From Pseudovirgaria hyperparasitica (lineage: Eukaryota; Ascomycota; Dothideomycetes; Acrospermales; Acrospermaceae), in assembly GCF_010093815.1 (NCBI RefSeq), contig NW_022985550.1, positions 881,074-945,073 on the forward strand: a stretch of DNA of 64,000 nucleotides, in the 5' to 3' direction. The translations under genes were made by a program, and so were the position numbers. Positions 23,383 to 35,489 of this stretch are shown here, piece after piece (positions within the stretch are counted from its first letter, which is position 1; each line of letters starts with the position of its first letter). The notes beneath the pieces were generated by a model, which saw only the letters and a program-made list of their open reading frames with translations, was not told where the DNA came from and did no database searches.

Positions 23383-26341
23383 TCACACGGAAAAGTTCTT
23401 CTTTTTCTGGGCTCTCATTGCAGGGACTGTGCCATCTTTACCAAATTTGCGCCCAACTTCGATCACTATCATCCTTACGAAGTCTCTCGATAGCCAGTAA
23501 CTGCTGTGTGCACCCAGCATAGTCAAATATTGAATCTCCAACGCACCGCCTCCATAGCGCATGAAGTAATCGATTTGGCCATTATCATTCAATGCATAAG
23601 CACGCTTCTCAGCAATCTCTTCTCGCGAAAAATTGTGCGTCTCAAGTTCGACATTCGAGGGGAGATGCGGATGTACAGGCCGGGTGGGAGTCGTGAACTC
23701 ATTTGTGGAAGGCGTTGATCTGAAAGGGTTGCGGAACACAAGCCAGCCTGAGCTTGCTGAAGGTATGAAGGCTTGCTTCAGTGAAGATGCGTATATTGCG
23801 TCAACTGCGGCATTTACGCGATACGCAACTGGATCATAGGGATTAACGATGTTATAAATATTATCGACAGCCAGGCATCCATAGTCGCCGTACTCTCCAG
23901 CAACTCCAGGCAGAGTGCTACCATCATCCCCAGGCTTGTCTCGATCGTGCCGAGGTAGGAGGGCGGCATTCTTAAGTAGTAGGAAGAAACCTGCAGGGCT
24001 TCCACATAGAAACAGAGACTTTGTGTCGAACGCGAAGTGAGACGTCGGGAGTTCCGATTCAGGAGTTGAAGGATTGCCGTAATGAGGGGAGATGCGAGAG
24101 GGTTGCTTGCTGAGTACGTCAACGGCCATCACACTACCTAGCGAGTGTCCGATAATATGAACTCGTCCCCACTCGGAGAAGCCAGGATTGTTAGCACACC
24201 AGAGACGGTACACGCGGTTGGCTTCGCCAATACATGCTGCGAGGACTTTCGGGTTATGTTCTCGAGATAAATAATATGGAATATCGAGCATGACGTCGCT
24301 GATAACATTTCGCACGGACGGCAGGGTCTCTGGCGTGATGTCCTTCAAGGTATACTGATTGAATGCTGGATCGTCATGGTCACTGCGATAACCACCATCT
24401 TCAAATGAGAGATCGACTCTCCAGTTGACCTAGACCACGTTATTGGCGGTTTCTTGCGGGACACTTTTTTACTTACGGGTAGTACCATGACACCACCCAT
24501 ATCTTGCCGTAGATGAGCCTTCACACTGCCTGTACCCATCTCCACGTTCACCTCTCGCCGGAATGCGTTAATCGCATGAGTGAAATGGAAGCTTTCCATT
24601 CGCTCCGAAAGCTTTTGACCAATGCCATGTATGACAAGTACTAGATCGGTGACCCTTGGCCGCAGAGATTGTGCAATCGCTGAATCTTCATGTTGACGTG
24701 TCTCCGGTGGAGCGCCGCCAAGTGATGTGGACACTCCCTCAGCAGCTTTGGTGGTCATTAGATCGTTTTTGGGAGGATGCATTCTGTTCCACGCTACTTC
24801 GTTGAAGCCCCTACAAACACGAACACCTATAGCATGGTTCTTGCGGATATAGTTCGCCAGAGGTCTTCGGCCGTAGTAATGTGAAGGTTGCAAATTTGGT
24901 CGCAAGAGGTACGCGTCGGTCTGATTAGCGTATATGACCCCAGCTGTCAAATATTGTCGAATACGCCCATCACGCCCATATGGTGCTGAGCCACTGGCTT
25001 TGTTGTCAGGCCCTTCAGGCCCTGTAGAGATATCTATTAGATCACAGGCGTGGGCGACAGTTTCTTGTCTCTCTTTCTCAGGAGTCGTCTCTTCAGGCTC
25101 AAGCAGACTGGCGCTACGTTAGACGCTAGGTCTCCTTGCTTCAGTATAAAGATAAAAACTCACTTCTGAACGCCCAACATTCCGCCGCCTCTTGCAGTCG
25201 AAGGGCGACTATCGACTGGCTTTGGTGGAGGATTTTCGGGCCATAAGCGATGTAGTATCTTCATCTCTCCTATGGCACCAACTTCCACGGCACTATTCAA
25301 CTCGTCCGCCCAGGTCTCTGTCCACGGTTTAAGTTCCACATAGCCTATCTCTAACATATTGGCGACATCTGTCTCTACTGGTAGCATGGTGTTTTTGTAG
25401 AACCAAGTACCTCGAGTCACAACAGCAACGTCACTGACCGGCTTCCAGTAGATTGGCTCCATACGAATTGGGTTCTTGTCCATGACTACGTTGTGCAGAC
25501 GGCTCACGCCTACAGGCACCTTGGCTGAAGGCCCAACGGATTCGGGGCTATTATCACTGGTACTTAATACATTGGGTTTTGTTTGTCCATGAGACTCTCC
25601 AGGATTCTCATCCCAGTTGTAGCTATCCGCTTGTTGAGGACTGGGTCTCCGTTTTGAACTCTCCTCCCTTAGCGTATGCACCTTCGACCTGGACGGTGCT
25701 CGAATGAAGGGATTGCCAGTGATTGCTGGTGTATCGGTCTCCATATGACCATCAGCAGGGCCAACTCGAATCGGCCCAACTGCCGAACCAGCATTGCCAC
25801 GGGTAGGTTCGATCCTCTCCTCAAGCTTTGCAAATCGGGCACCAAAGGAGCTTGGTGATCCTTGACTACCACCTTGTGTACCCTCTGCGAAAGTGTTCGT
25901 AGCACGGAGAGACCCAATCACAGGTCGGCCCCTCTCCTCTGTGAGAGATGTTCCTCTACTCCTATTACCACATTTTTGCAGTGATAGGGCGGCCAGATTT
26001 ACACCGGGAGACTCACGTCTCGATTCCGGATTCTTTTTCTTCTCGTCCCTCAGCTCTTCGTTGTGTTTTAACAATTTCGTCCGCAGGTCGAGCCATGTTT
26101 TCTCTAAGGCTTTATTATCGTAGATGGAGAATGGACGTGGTGGCTGGTTGTATGTGGAAGATGACGTCGAGGTCAGTGGAGGCAACGGAGATAGCGGGTC
26201 GTCAATAGCGAGAGGAGATGTATAGAAGTAGCGAACGTTGATTGAAGGAGGCGCAATAGGTGCGTGGAGGACTTCGCGAAGATATCTGTTCGTTTGTCGA
26301 GCTACTGAGCCCGCGGGCTCATCTGAGTGAGAGCTCGCCAT
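23383..26341 (-). CDS. DDHD-domain phospholipase, Ddl1-like (953 aa)
   Basis: Predicted intracellular phospholipase A1-type enzyme related to yeast Ddl1 (YOR022C) and mammalian DDHD1/2. Three exons: 26341-25164, 25113-24477 and 24429-23383; introns of 50 and 47 nt keep the frame (954 codons). The N-terminal 390 residues are largely disordered, with a conserved part around residues 310-380 (YWKPVSDVAVV, GTWFYKNTMLPVE) as in the WWE-like front of DDHD lipases. The lipase motif GHSLGS places the nucleophile at about Ser701 (RVHIIGHSLGSVMAVDVL). The C-terminal DDHD region (about 750-935) ends in GAHSSYWLSRDFVRMI. In yeast the family acts on mitochondrial phospholipids such as cardiolipin; the target here is not known. 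Confidence 0.9.
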
Positions 26342-26990
26342 GGCGCATTAGTATGCCGGATTCAACTGAAAAGGCGATAGCTTCTCAAGTCAATGAGATG
26401 TAGCAGCATACACCGCCCCATAGTGACTCAACATGGATTGTCTAGGTGTTGTTGTCTCAGACCAAACATTGGGAGCCTAGAATCGGAGGTTAAGAACTGC
26501 GTAGTGCAAGAAGTCTAAGGAAGTCCGCGCTTGGACCTACGCGCGACGTCACATCACGCAGTTCTAACGCGCCTTGAGAAGTGGACCCACAAACACCTGC
26601 AAAATACAACACCCCTCTGTATCACTATACACATCTAGTGATGTATAAATCAAAATTTGTATGGAGATAATGTGATCAAGCATGTCCCTCTCATAGAAAA
26701 GAACCTCTCCCTTCGATTAAGTCCGAAATATGTAATGATGTTGATTCTGTGGTGGGAGCACATGACAGTATACTGACTGCTATTAAATCGTATCTGTTAA
26801 CACCTGTGGACGTCCTTGACGGAGATTATTTTTGGCAGATCATGAGCGAGAAACGCCTCCACATGTTGCAATACACGTTCCCAACATGGTGGCATACTAC
26901 CCCTCGCTTCGAATAGGATACCGAGCGCTGTTGTGAGTAAAGGTTTTGCCATTGTATAGGAAGAATTTGTCCCCAAAATCATGTAGCTTA
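26342..26990. promoter_or_regulatory. Upstream region of the DDHD gene
   Basis: About 650 bp, A/T-rich, holding the DDHD-gene promoter on one side and, since the next gene is also on the minus strand, that gene's 3' flank on the other. No coding sequence is supported. Confidence 0.45.
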
Positions 26991-28094
26991 TCAACTCCAA
27001 CGTCTGTTTTCTGCATCAGCACCAGCACCCTTCCTTTCCCGTTCTAGCTGCGCATCGAAGTCTAATTGAGCTTGAGACTTTCCGGACGTCGCATCCGTGA
27101 ATGTACCTCCATCCCCCCTTGACTCTTTCCCCTGGCCTCTGCCAGACTTCCCGACCGTAGGCTCCGATGTATGAGATGAGGATCCTCTTCTGACACGTTC
27201 CCACGCAGAGTTGCTGGACGATTTCTCTGCTTCACTGTCAAAATCAAAAGTACCCAGCCCACCGGTTGGTGACGCATCATCGTGTGATTGATGCTGTGGT
27301 CGCTCTCGCTGCCCTGACCGAGACCAGGTTGAGGATTTGTCAGACTGAGAGTTACCGAATCTCTCATTTAGTCGGCGCTCGTATTGGTGTCGCTGAGGGT
27401 CTGTGACGACACCCGTGTTAAGACTCTCGTCTTCACGGCCATACTGCTGATTGGTGTTCTCTCTGATTGTATGATCGGTCGAGGTGATCGGCCTTCTTGT
27501 ACCCGTGTGCTCCGTTCGCGAATTCTTTTGGGCACCTTGTCTGATTTCTTCTATAAGTCTTTTCAGAATAGGACTGGCCCCAAAGTGTGAAAGAGTGTGT
27601 CCATTGCGGAGTGCGTCTCCGATAACAGCACCTATTGTCGAATAGACCAAAAAGTAACTAGGGAAGCGTAAGAGTTGCCACGCTATTCCTGCCTGGGCAC
27701 CCCTAAGAGAGAAGAATTTATCCAGGGTGAATCCTTTCTTCCTAAGATCGATCCCTGGCATAGTGCAAGCCCCACGCAACTGATAAAAGCGGACAATGCC
27801 CATGATATTACCACCCCGTCTACCAAGCTTCCTATACTCTTCAGACTCCGTTGAAATTCTCACGAGTTCGTTCACTTCTTCATCGGTAAGTCGCCGCTTA
27901 ACTTGGGCAGACATATGGGCGAGTAATGCATCGTTTCCGTCGTATAGGGTGCGTATGATGCCGCTAAATCTCCTATGCTCATTTATGTCATATTTGTATT
28001 TGTAGGCGAAGGGCTTGGTGGAGTCGGAGCTTTGGAGGTCATCGTCGCTGGGAAAATCACCTTCGGGCGACGAGGCTACTTCATCGAGCACCAT
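26991..28094 (-). CDS. Conserved-looking protein of unknown function (367 aa)
   Basis: Single-exon minus-strand frame from ATG 28092-28094 (context CACCAGAATGG). The frame is open 17 codons further upstream to another ATG at 28145, which I consider less likely because that stretch reads as random Cys/Pro/His. Residues about 30-170 are ordered (HRRFSGIIRTLYDGND, LTDEEVNELVRISTESEEY). They contain one hydrophobic segment, WQLLRFPSYFLVYSTIGAVI, that could be a single membrane helix. The C-terminal half is hydrophilic, rich in Ser/Arg/Gly, and ends with a charged AQLDFDAQLERERKG motif like the tails of several small fungal mitochondrial membrane proteins. Location and function are not established. 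Confidence 0.65.
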   Translation of the reverse strand: MVLDEVASSPEGDFPSDDDLQSSDSTKPFAYKYKYDINEHRRFSGIIRTLYDGNDALLAHMSAQVKRRLTDEEVNELVRISTESEEYRKLGRRGGNIMGIVRFYQLRGACTMPGIDLRKKGFTLDKFFSLRGAQAGIAWQLLRFPSYFLVYSTIGAVIGDALRNGHTLSHFGASPILKRLIEEIRQGAQKNSRTEHTGTRRPITSTDHTIRENTNQQYGREDESLNTGVVTDPQRHQYERRLNERFGNSQSDKSSTWSRSGQRERPQHQSHDDASPTGGLGTFDFDSEAEKSSSNSAWERVRRGSSSHTSEPTVGKSGRGQGKESRGDGGTFTDATSGKSQAQLDFDAQLERERKGAGADAENRRWS

Positions 28095-28902
28095 TCTGGT
28101 GTGTGGGTAAGGTTGTCTGGATGCACATGGGCAAGCTAAGAGCACTCGTCACGATACCCAATTGGAGTTCAAGGTCCTGACGTTGCCTTCGTTGGTCGTT
28201 AGTTCTGTTGCGTGCTGCCAAGTATGAGCGTCGAGGTACTGGTGAAGCCTGAATTCTGAGTAGTGATGGTGATAGTGACGTTGGAGACGAGCACAAACCC
28301 TGAGTCTGGAGCTACGTACCTTAATTACTTAGTACGCGACCCGCCATCCAGATTTTACCTTAGCTGTCCTAGAGCCTAACGCTCTTGGCACTCGTATGCT
28401 TAAGTCCCTCTACCTCTATAGTAGAAGAGTATATATTAAAACATATGTAGATAGGCTCATAGACTGAGGTGCTCATAACTTTTAAGGAGTCTAACTTAAT
28501 TTAGCTTTTGATCAGAGAATCAGTATGTATATGCCTTGTCTTATAAATTATATCTTCAAAATACTCTTTTTTAAGTTTCAAGGAAGGCTCTATCCAGATA
28601 AATTGGAGTGCTAAGATTTTCCCATAAATATATGTGATCTTCTCCCGAAGACTGTTGGGTTAGAATCTAGGCAAGTAACGGATGGATGCAGGTCTGAGCC
28701 TCAAAGGTTCTGTCCCGACTCGTGGAGTATACATGGAGCTAATGAGAGGTTTCGCGTGCTGTATGCATTAGAGTCATGCATCTAATTATTGCAATGCCTT
28801 TGCCTCGAAGACGGTTTTCGTTCAGTTTCTCGCCATTATCACTTAGTGCTATGGACCGACGCATACCCAACTATTGTAGTCGATGGCAGAAACCAAGAAC
28901 GA
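28095..28902. other. A/T-rich intergenic segment, possible RIP-eroded DNA
   Basis: About 800 bp. From roughly 28320 to 28660 the sequence is strongly A/T- and TpA-rich and poor in CpG, unlike its surroundings. In Pezizomycotina this often marks repeat DNA mutated by RIP, but no element family can be read from it. No gene is supported. Confidence 0.4.
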
Positions 28903-30798
28903 CTATCCATTGTTCCCAACACTTGAAGCGCGTGCCCGTTTCCTTGTCCCATTCGCCTTCTTTCGTTTCACTTTCTCGTTATCTGGATCGAATGGCTTTC
29001 TTCGCCTCACCAATTGATAGCCTCTATCCAGCTCGACTTCTACCGCACATCGGACCTTCAAAGCGCCAACAGCAGGCCACACACTTCTTTCCCCTCTAAG
29101 AATCCAGTATTCGATACTTTCACGACTGGGATTCTCCAATAGCCGGAAGAAATCGCCCGTTGTCAAATCCGGGACGAGTGTCAGGCTTTGACCAGGAACG
29201 CTCTCGTCCAACAGGAAACGCCTTATTCCAAGCGGCAACCAGCCGAGCGAATCGAGCTGGTGTAAGCGGTGCTGTACTTCCATTACCACGAGTCTAAGTA
29301 TTGGCATAGTGAGTCGCCAGCGTCCATCGATGCGAGGGTTTGGATGATGGAGCTCGGATCGTAAGAACGGCGCAAGGTACGGCCGGGCTTGCGAGACAAT
29401 GAAATGGTTCACGTTGAACAGCTCAGCAATACGTCCCAATGGAGACTCCTTCTCTGAGTAGCTTGCATGCGTCCATGGACGGAAAGTCGCTTCTTGTGCG
29501 GACACCCAGGGGACTATAGACCCACTTTCGTCTTTGCACATGAGAGTGACCGGAGAGAAGAGCGCCGAGGCGGACGCGTTTGATGCGAGCGCAGCGGACC
29601 AGATGAGCTGAATATGTCAGGAAAGCTATCAGATATGCGACTGACGATACTTACCACATTAGGCGCAGTGAGATAGTTCAGCAGATTCGGAACGCCGCCC
29701 TCAGTAGTCGAGACGGTAATGTTGAGCACCTTCTTCGTCTTTGCGTACGCCTCCTCAAACGTGAGGTCTCCGACGTTGTCTCGAACACATTGCTCCAGTA
29801 CGCCAACATCAAGGAGGTAGCCTTCCCTGAGGAATCTTTTTAGTCTCCTCGTCAATGTTTGTAACAGTCCAACACTGCTATCATCGCACTCCTTCTCAAA
29901 CCGGCTTGTAAAAGCGGTGAGGTCTATCCCATCTTCAGAAAGAAATCCAAGTAGTTCATCCTCTGTATGTACTCCAACAAGCGCAGCTATCAAAGCGCCT
30001 GTAGCAGTTCCAGCAATGATCCTAGGCAGGAGACCACGTAAATGCAACGCCTTAACAACCCCTAAATGGCACAGACCAAAAATAGCGCCGCCTTGCAAGA
30101 CAAGACATGACCGACCAAAAGCTTGCCTTGTGTCGTGTAGTACATCAAGTTTCGCTTGATTTGTCAAGCCCGTGTCATTGCTCATAGAGGTTGGATACGC
30201 TGTGACATATTCCACCGCAAGAGCAACTTGTGTTATGTAGTCTTCGATCAACAGCTTTGTCCCAGCATAAGCACGATTGAAAAGTCGTGGTGTGGTGATG
30301 TTCCCGAGATTGCGGACAAGCCCAGAACGAAGTAGATTTACGAGGCCAAGGATGTCTTCATCTTCTCTTGATTCGATTATAGCTTGGAGTCGTTCGTATA
30401 TCAAGCGATAATCGTAGAACTTGCTCGTTGGATTCTGACGCCTGCTCAAGGTCAAGACTATTGGACAGTTCCAAAGACGCAGGTACTTACCAAAGATCAT
30501 AGCCTTTTTCTTCGTCCAGTTGGAATGCAGCAGCTTCCCATTCTTCGAAAATGCGAGCATCGGCTATGGTTTCGAGAAGGGTATCCCAAGCCGACTTCCG
30601 TGTCCACCAAGCCCAGATACGCTGTGCAACAAAGGACATAAGGTTAGCATGAGCATATGTGGGCTAGAGGGAGATATGCGAGAGATATGTTGAGCAAATG
30701 AGGAGTACGGTAGCACATACATAGAACCAGAAGGATACTATGTCCCAGCAGAATCCAAATACCGAGCTTGGAGAGCCGAGGACTCGTGATGAAGACAT
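28903..30798 (-). CDS. Patatin-like protein with degenerate catalytic residues (566 aa)
   Basis: Exons: 30798-30721, 30621-30491, 30441-29655 and 29607-28903; introns of 99, 49, 47 nt, all GT-AG, 567 codons in all. The N-terminus has a membrane-embedding hydrophobic segment (VFGFCWDIVSFWFY). The fold follows the fungal Tgl3/4/5-like patatin family: an oxyanion-type LVLQGGAIFG, then a nucleophile-elbow segment, and LFNVNHFIVSQ at the end of the domain. The elbow reads GTATG (residues 214-218) where lipases have GxSxG, so Ala216 (codon at 30003-30005) stands in for Ser. The segment where active relatives have Asp-Gly (DGS) reads HASYS (379-383). Both members of the Ser-Asp dyad therefore appear absent. 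It may be a lipid-binding or regulatory pseudoenzyme (inference), although the hydrophobic core is intact. Divergent from the next gene. Confidence 0.88.
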
Positions 30799-31138
30799 GA
30801 TGGGACGGACCCTTCAACGTCTCGATAATTATCCATGCGTTCTAGTATTGTTTTCAGGTCCAGTCGCAAATCGATCTGATGCGGGATGGCGACGCTAAGA
30901 CGATTTGCGAAGTATCTCATAGGAAGACGGACATGTAAGCTCACGAAGGTCCGATCCTTTCACATGCTCGAACCAGGGAAGCATCCATGCAGATAAGTGG
31001 AGGTCTAACGTCAGGCCTCTTGGCACCATGATCCGGGGAATGATTCTAGCGATCGTCAATTGCTTCTGACTACAACGTCTTGCAACATGTAATACTATGA
31101 AGAATAGAAGGGGACTGCACTCGGTGCCTAATAAGAAG
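30799..31138. promoter_or_regulatory. Divergent promoter between patatin-like and GPI-protein genes
   Basis: 340 bp between two divergently transcribed starts. No coding sequence. No specific site is identified. Confidence 0.5.
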
Positions 31139-31816
31139 ATGCCCACAATCTTTTCCGTTCTCCCAATCTTTCTCTTCCAAGCTTTCACCACATCCGCCGC
31201 ACCAGACGATTCCATCGCCATCGCCGTCACCACAAACCCCCAAACCCCAACCTCCCTCCCATCCTACTGCACAACCGCGCCATCCAGCGTCTACATACCC
31301 ACCTACACCCTCTCCGGCGACGACGACACATCCACACCCCCTCTTCCATGCAACAAAGCCACATACGCAACCCAAGAAGGCTACTGCTGCAGCAACGGCA
31401 TCGCGTGCGCCAACGGTGAATGCACCTGTCCCAACGGCACCCTGATCTACTCCCTCCCGCTCGAGCCATGCGTGACACTGAACCCGTACTACTCGGGCTG
31501 TCCGGGGAATATATTGCGCGATCTGTGTTGTTCTGGGCCGGGGGTGTTTGCGTATGCGGAGGAGTATGGTGGGAGCATGACGACGCCGCAGTGCTGGCAC
31601 GGTGCGACGCAGGTATGGACGCGGACTACGATGCCGGGTGGTGAGGTGGTGACGAGCACTTTGCCGCCCGGGATAAGCTATACGGAGACTCGGTGCTTCA
31701 CTTGTCCGTTGTATACTAGGAGCTCGACAGGAGCTGCGGCTATGCCTACTGGTCGTGTGAAGGGAGATGATTTTGTAGTTAAGATCATGGCCGTTATAAT
31801 ACTTATTACGTTATAA
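31139..31816 (+). CDS. Secreted cysteine-rich, probable GPI-anchored protein (225 aa)
   Basis: Single-exon gene read from ATG 31139 rather than the in-frame ATG at 31097, because the later start places a signal peptide right at the N-terminus (MPTIFSVLPIFLFQAFTTSA). The mature part has about 14 cysteines, many paired or clustered (GYCCSNGIACANGECTC, LRDLCCSG), several NG/NAT-like glycosylation contexts and Thr/Pro-rich stretches. The C-terminus has a small-residue site (SSTGAAAMPTG) followed by a hydrophobic tail (VVKIMAVIILITL), the layout of a GPI-anchor signal. It is not a recognised CFEM domain. A cell-wall or plasma-membrane surface protein is likely; its role is unknown. G/C-rich third codon positions support real coding. 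Confidence 0.75.
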   Translation: MPTIFSVLPIFLFQAFTTSAAPDDSIAIAVTTNPQTPTSLPSYCTTAPSSVYIPTYTLSGDDDTSTPPLPCNKATYATQEGYCCSNGIACANGECTCPNGTLIYSLPLEPCVTLNPYYSGCPGNILRDLCCSGPGVFAYAEEYGGSMTTPQCWHGATQVWTRTTMPGGEVVTSTLPPGISYTETRCFTCPLYTRSSTGAAAMPTGRVKGDDFVVKIMAVIILITL

Positions 31817-32215
31817 TTAAACGTCTTACAGCTTGACAGGGAGAACTCAAACTCGGCAGAGGAACTCACAAGACTTTGGTATCTGCGAATGGTCAGCGCA
31901 TTGATACACATGCCGATCTCTCCGTGCCTGTGGAGCGACCATTTCCAGTAATCACGGCAGGTTGCTCATTCTGAGTCATTCATGAGTATGCAGCGCCGAT
32001 AAGTAAGACGAGTATGTCGACCCAACGCCCCTGGGTTCGCATATATTCGTCAGTAATTCGCAGATAATGGGTTCACGACCGTCATTACTGTTTACTTCTA
32101 TAACTACATCTAGGTTCATGTGCGCTACATGCTACCAGATCATACATGGTGCTGGACATGAGCAAACCGCCTCCGGATGATCGCCCTGAGCCAGATGATG
32201 TTACTCCTGATCGAC
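31817..32215. other. Convergent 3' flanks
   Basis: 400 bp between converging genes (GPI-type protein and NAT1). No coding sequence is supported. Confidence 0.5.
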
Positions 32216-34956
32216 TTAAGCACTTTTGAACGCCGTGACATTCGGCCATTTTTCGCGCGCTACGTCAACGAAGCTCTTCCTGACTGCTTGTTCACTATTC
32301 CATTCTTTCAAAACGGAAATTCCCTTTACAACGTCGTCTACTGTGGCTGATGGTAGCTTAATTGATTCCATAAGGTCCTTTTCGTTCTGAGGTAAGGTTT
32401 TTAAATCTAGAAATTGGCGGGTTTTGAGGCCGTGTCGTATGTGAGAGACGCTCTGTTTGTTTTCGTTAAGGTACGAGTCGTTGTGAGCAGCTAGCGATGC
32501 CTGTGCAGGAACGAGCGTAAAACTTGACTTGATGACCTCGGCGACTGGTATGGCTAGAGGTTCGGACAGAGCGTCCACTGTGAAGAGTGTCAGCAAAATA
32601 TTGGAAATTACATGTAGTACTTACGAGTGTATCGAAGTCGGATAGCTTGCTCATGGACCACTGGGCTCTCTGGGTCTAGTGCAGCAGCAGCCAGAAGGCA
32701 TTTGAGAGCAAGGAGGTATTTTCCTGCGGTAATCAGTCGCGTCCCACATCTATTGAGCCTTGCTACTTACTCCTTCGGATGAAGACCTCAAAACCTAAGT
32801 TCTGGCCCTCAACACTTTTCGGACTGAACTCGAGTACGGGGGCCAAGAATTTCATGGCATCCTCGAGAGGAGTTTTCGTTGCGAGCAGTACTTTACCCTC
32901 TGGATCGGGGTCTTCCTTCTTCGACTCGCCATCTGCACCAGTCGACTTCTTACCACTCTTCCTCTCGGCCTCCTTCTTTTCAGCCTCGGCTTTCTCGCGA
33001 GCTTCTTTCTCTTTCTTGGCCTTTCTGTTCGCCTTCTTTTCAACAGCGGTATCCTCTCCATTGACTTGTCCGGATGACAACTTGGGGTTGTCAGCAAGGT
33101 TGAGGTAGATCTTGACAGCAGACAGAGCCATGCGGGTGAACATAGGGTGACTTCGAAGATTGTCTTCCCATCTTATCATATCGACATAGGCACGTATTTG
33201 TCCTTTTCGTAACGAGAAAGTATGGAAGTCATATTGGTCGTCGGACCAGACGTCAAAGATGTCGTACAAAGACTTGTATCTCTTCAAGGCAAGATTGAGA
33301 ATGCCTCGTCTTTGGAAGGATTCTGCGTCTTCCGTGAGGAACCACATACATTGCATGTCGTGCAAATCTCCAAGGGGCCCTCCTGCAGTCTCGTTCCTAG
33401 TAAATTTGCTCATGGTTTCTATAGCGCTGTCATTCTCATTATTGCGCAATTGATATTTCGCACACTTCGTGTTGATATATCGATCTCTGAGGTCCTGCTC
33501 TCGAGCATGGTTCATTTGTCGTGAAGCAGCTTCCGTATCTCCAGTGTGCTTTATAATTCTAGCCTTCGTCCGATTCAGGTCCACAGATGTAGGTGTAAGC
33601 GTCAAGGCTTTCTCTATGTACTCCGTCGCCTTATTCAAATCACGGCTGAGATGATAGTCGTAGTGCTGTGCAAGAAAGTACAGGACCGCTTTTTGGAATC
33701 CTGAGGCGGATTCGCCGTTGGTCTCTGCATCTCCTGATCCGTTCGTCTCCTTTTCAGCAGCGTATTTTGTTATGAGTTGTTGGATGGTAGCCTGCTTCGC
33801 AGGATCAGCATAGAGTGCCTTCACATTCGTGAACGTTGAAGGCACCCCTTTCTCAAGCATGCGGCGCAAGTAGGCATCAACGGCAGCTTCGAAATCCTCT
33901 CCTATGAAGGTGCGGTCAGCTATATTAAACACACTCGAAGTGGAAATTCCAAACCTTGTAGAAAGTCCAATGGTATTCGTCTAGCCGCATCTAACCTCTC
34001 ACTTTCTTGTGCGAATGACTCGTACAGTGCCTTCAGTTGTTTCTTATGTTCAGCATTGCTGCGATCCAGATCTAATGACTTTTCAAGACCCTCATAATAA
34101 TTTCTGTATTCATTATTACGTTTGATCAGAGCCCGGTACGCTATCTGTGCTTCTTCCTTGCGCCCTAGTTGTAGTAGATACTGTGCACGAAGCTCCATAA
34201 CTGACGTGCGGTCCAGATTGTCTTTTCGAATCGTGTCCAAATGCTCCAAAGCTCGCTCGACATCGCCAGCTTCGGCAATGATTGAGTTCTTGTACAGTAC
34301 AGCCTCGGAGTGCTCGATATCGGTCTTTGTAGGTGGGCTTTTCAGGGTGTCTTCATACATAGTCAGGACTTTCTCGGCTTCTGCTAAGTCTCCTTTCAAA
34401 TGATGCGCAAGCGCCAATGCGGTCCAATTCTGCCTGATTGAAGCCCTCTGCTTGAGCATCTCGGTTCTGCTCTGGATATACCCTTGGTAGTCTCTGATCT
34501 GAACCTGCAATTGGCTCATATCGCGCATGATGTTGGGGTTTCCCGGATCCAGACTGTGTGCAAACTTGAAGGCCTTCAGAGCCTCCTCATAGTTCTTTGA
34601 GTGTTTATGTAGCAATCCGTACACATGCCAACATATATGGGACTTCATTCCTCTTATTTCCGACTTTGGATCGAGCTTTGAAGCCAAAGCTTTTTTAGCG
34701 AGCGCGAATGCTTCATCTGGCTTTCCTTGGGAGTTGATTATGAGAGATTTCATCGCGAGGGTATCCGCATGATCAGGGACTTTGCGCAGAATCTGATCTG
34801 CGGCTTTGATGCCTGTGAGGACTGTTAGAACTGCTGCTTTATTCTGGAGTGTATATAACCTTTTTTGTACTGTTTGGCCTCATAGTTCTTGACAACCTGT
34901 CGGAACAGTGACGATTCTTTTGGAGGTAGCTGGGGTAATTGTTGCGATTGAGACAT
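32216..34956 (-). CDS. NAT1: NatA N-terminal acetyltransferase auxiliary subunit Nat1/Naa15 (848 aa)
   Basis: Scaffold and ribosome-binding subunit of NatA, which with the catalytic Ard1/Naa10 acetylates N-termini beginning Ser, Ala, Thr, Gly. Five exons: 34956-34860, 34812-33955, 33901-32771, 32723-32625 and 32577-32216, 849 codons in all. Introns are 47, 53, 47, 47 nt; the first two have weak donors (GTTATA, GTTTGG). The start is MSQSQQLPQLPPKE followed by LFRQVVKNYEAKQYKKG, a highly conserved Nat1 opening. TPR-type helices run through the protein, for example EEALKAFKFAHSLDPGNPNI and AEKVLTMYEDTL. A Lys/Glu-rich stretch (KKANRKAKKEKEAREK) near residue 610 matches the usual charged linker. 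Length fits the family. Confidence 0.95.
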
Positions 34957-35489
34957 TGCCGCAGATATATATCCGGCGGGGCTGGTGTGATAGATGGCTT
35001 AGAGGAGCTGGGAAGCGGGCGTAGGTTTTAGGTCGTGATTTGCCAGAGGCACTTAGCGAGTCGACAACATAACAGTAGGTCAGAATGGAGGAAGAGAGAT
35101 TGAGAGCAGGTCTTAAGAGAATCAGAACTATCTTTAAGACTCGTATAGTTTTTGACTCCAAGTTGTGCTTGAAGCTCTTATTTTGAAGTTGTGTCCCACC
35201 GAAGATTCTCCGCGCAGCTTCATCATGTTCGATTGTCGTAGGTTTGCCATGAGAAGTTTTAACTATATTTACTGATTCGTCCCATCTTTGATTCTACAAC
35301 GGCCTGGGGTCATCTTATAACCATTATCTACAGAGTTGCAGATCTTAATATATGTGTATATTTGTGCATTTCTACATTCCTCATAGGAACTTAATGACTT
35401 CTGTATGAACAATAGCAAACAATCCCTGGTATCATGCTATGTGGCTAAATATATGGCTAACTTTCAACATCGTTTTTGGAATTGATCGT
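34957..35489. promoter_or_regulatory. NAT1 upstream region
   Basis: About 530 bp: promoter of NAT1 on one side, 3' flank of the hydrolase gene on the other. No coding sequence is supported. Confidence 0.45.

Noticed and set aside
28095-28296. An upstream exon for the unknown protein at 26991-28094
   Set aside because: No donor/acceptor pair brings the upstream frame in phase; the ATG at 28094 is sufficient.
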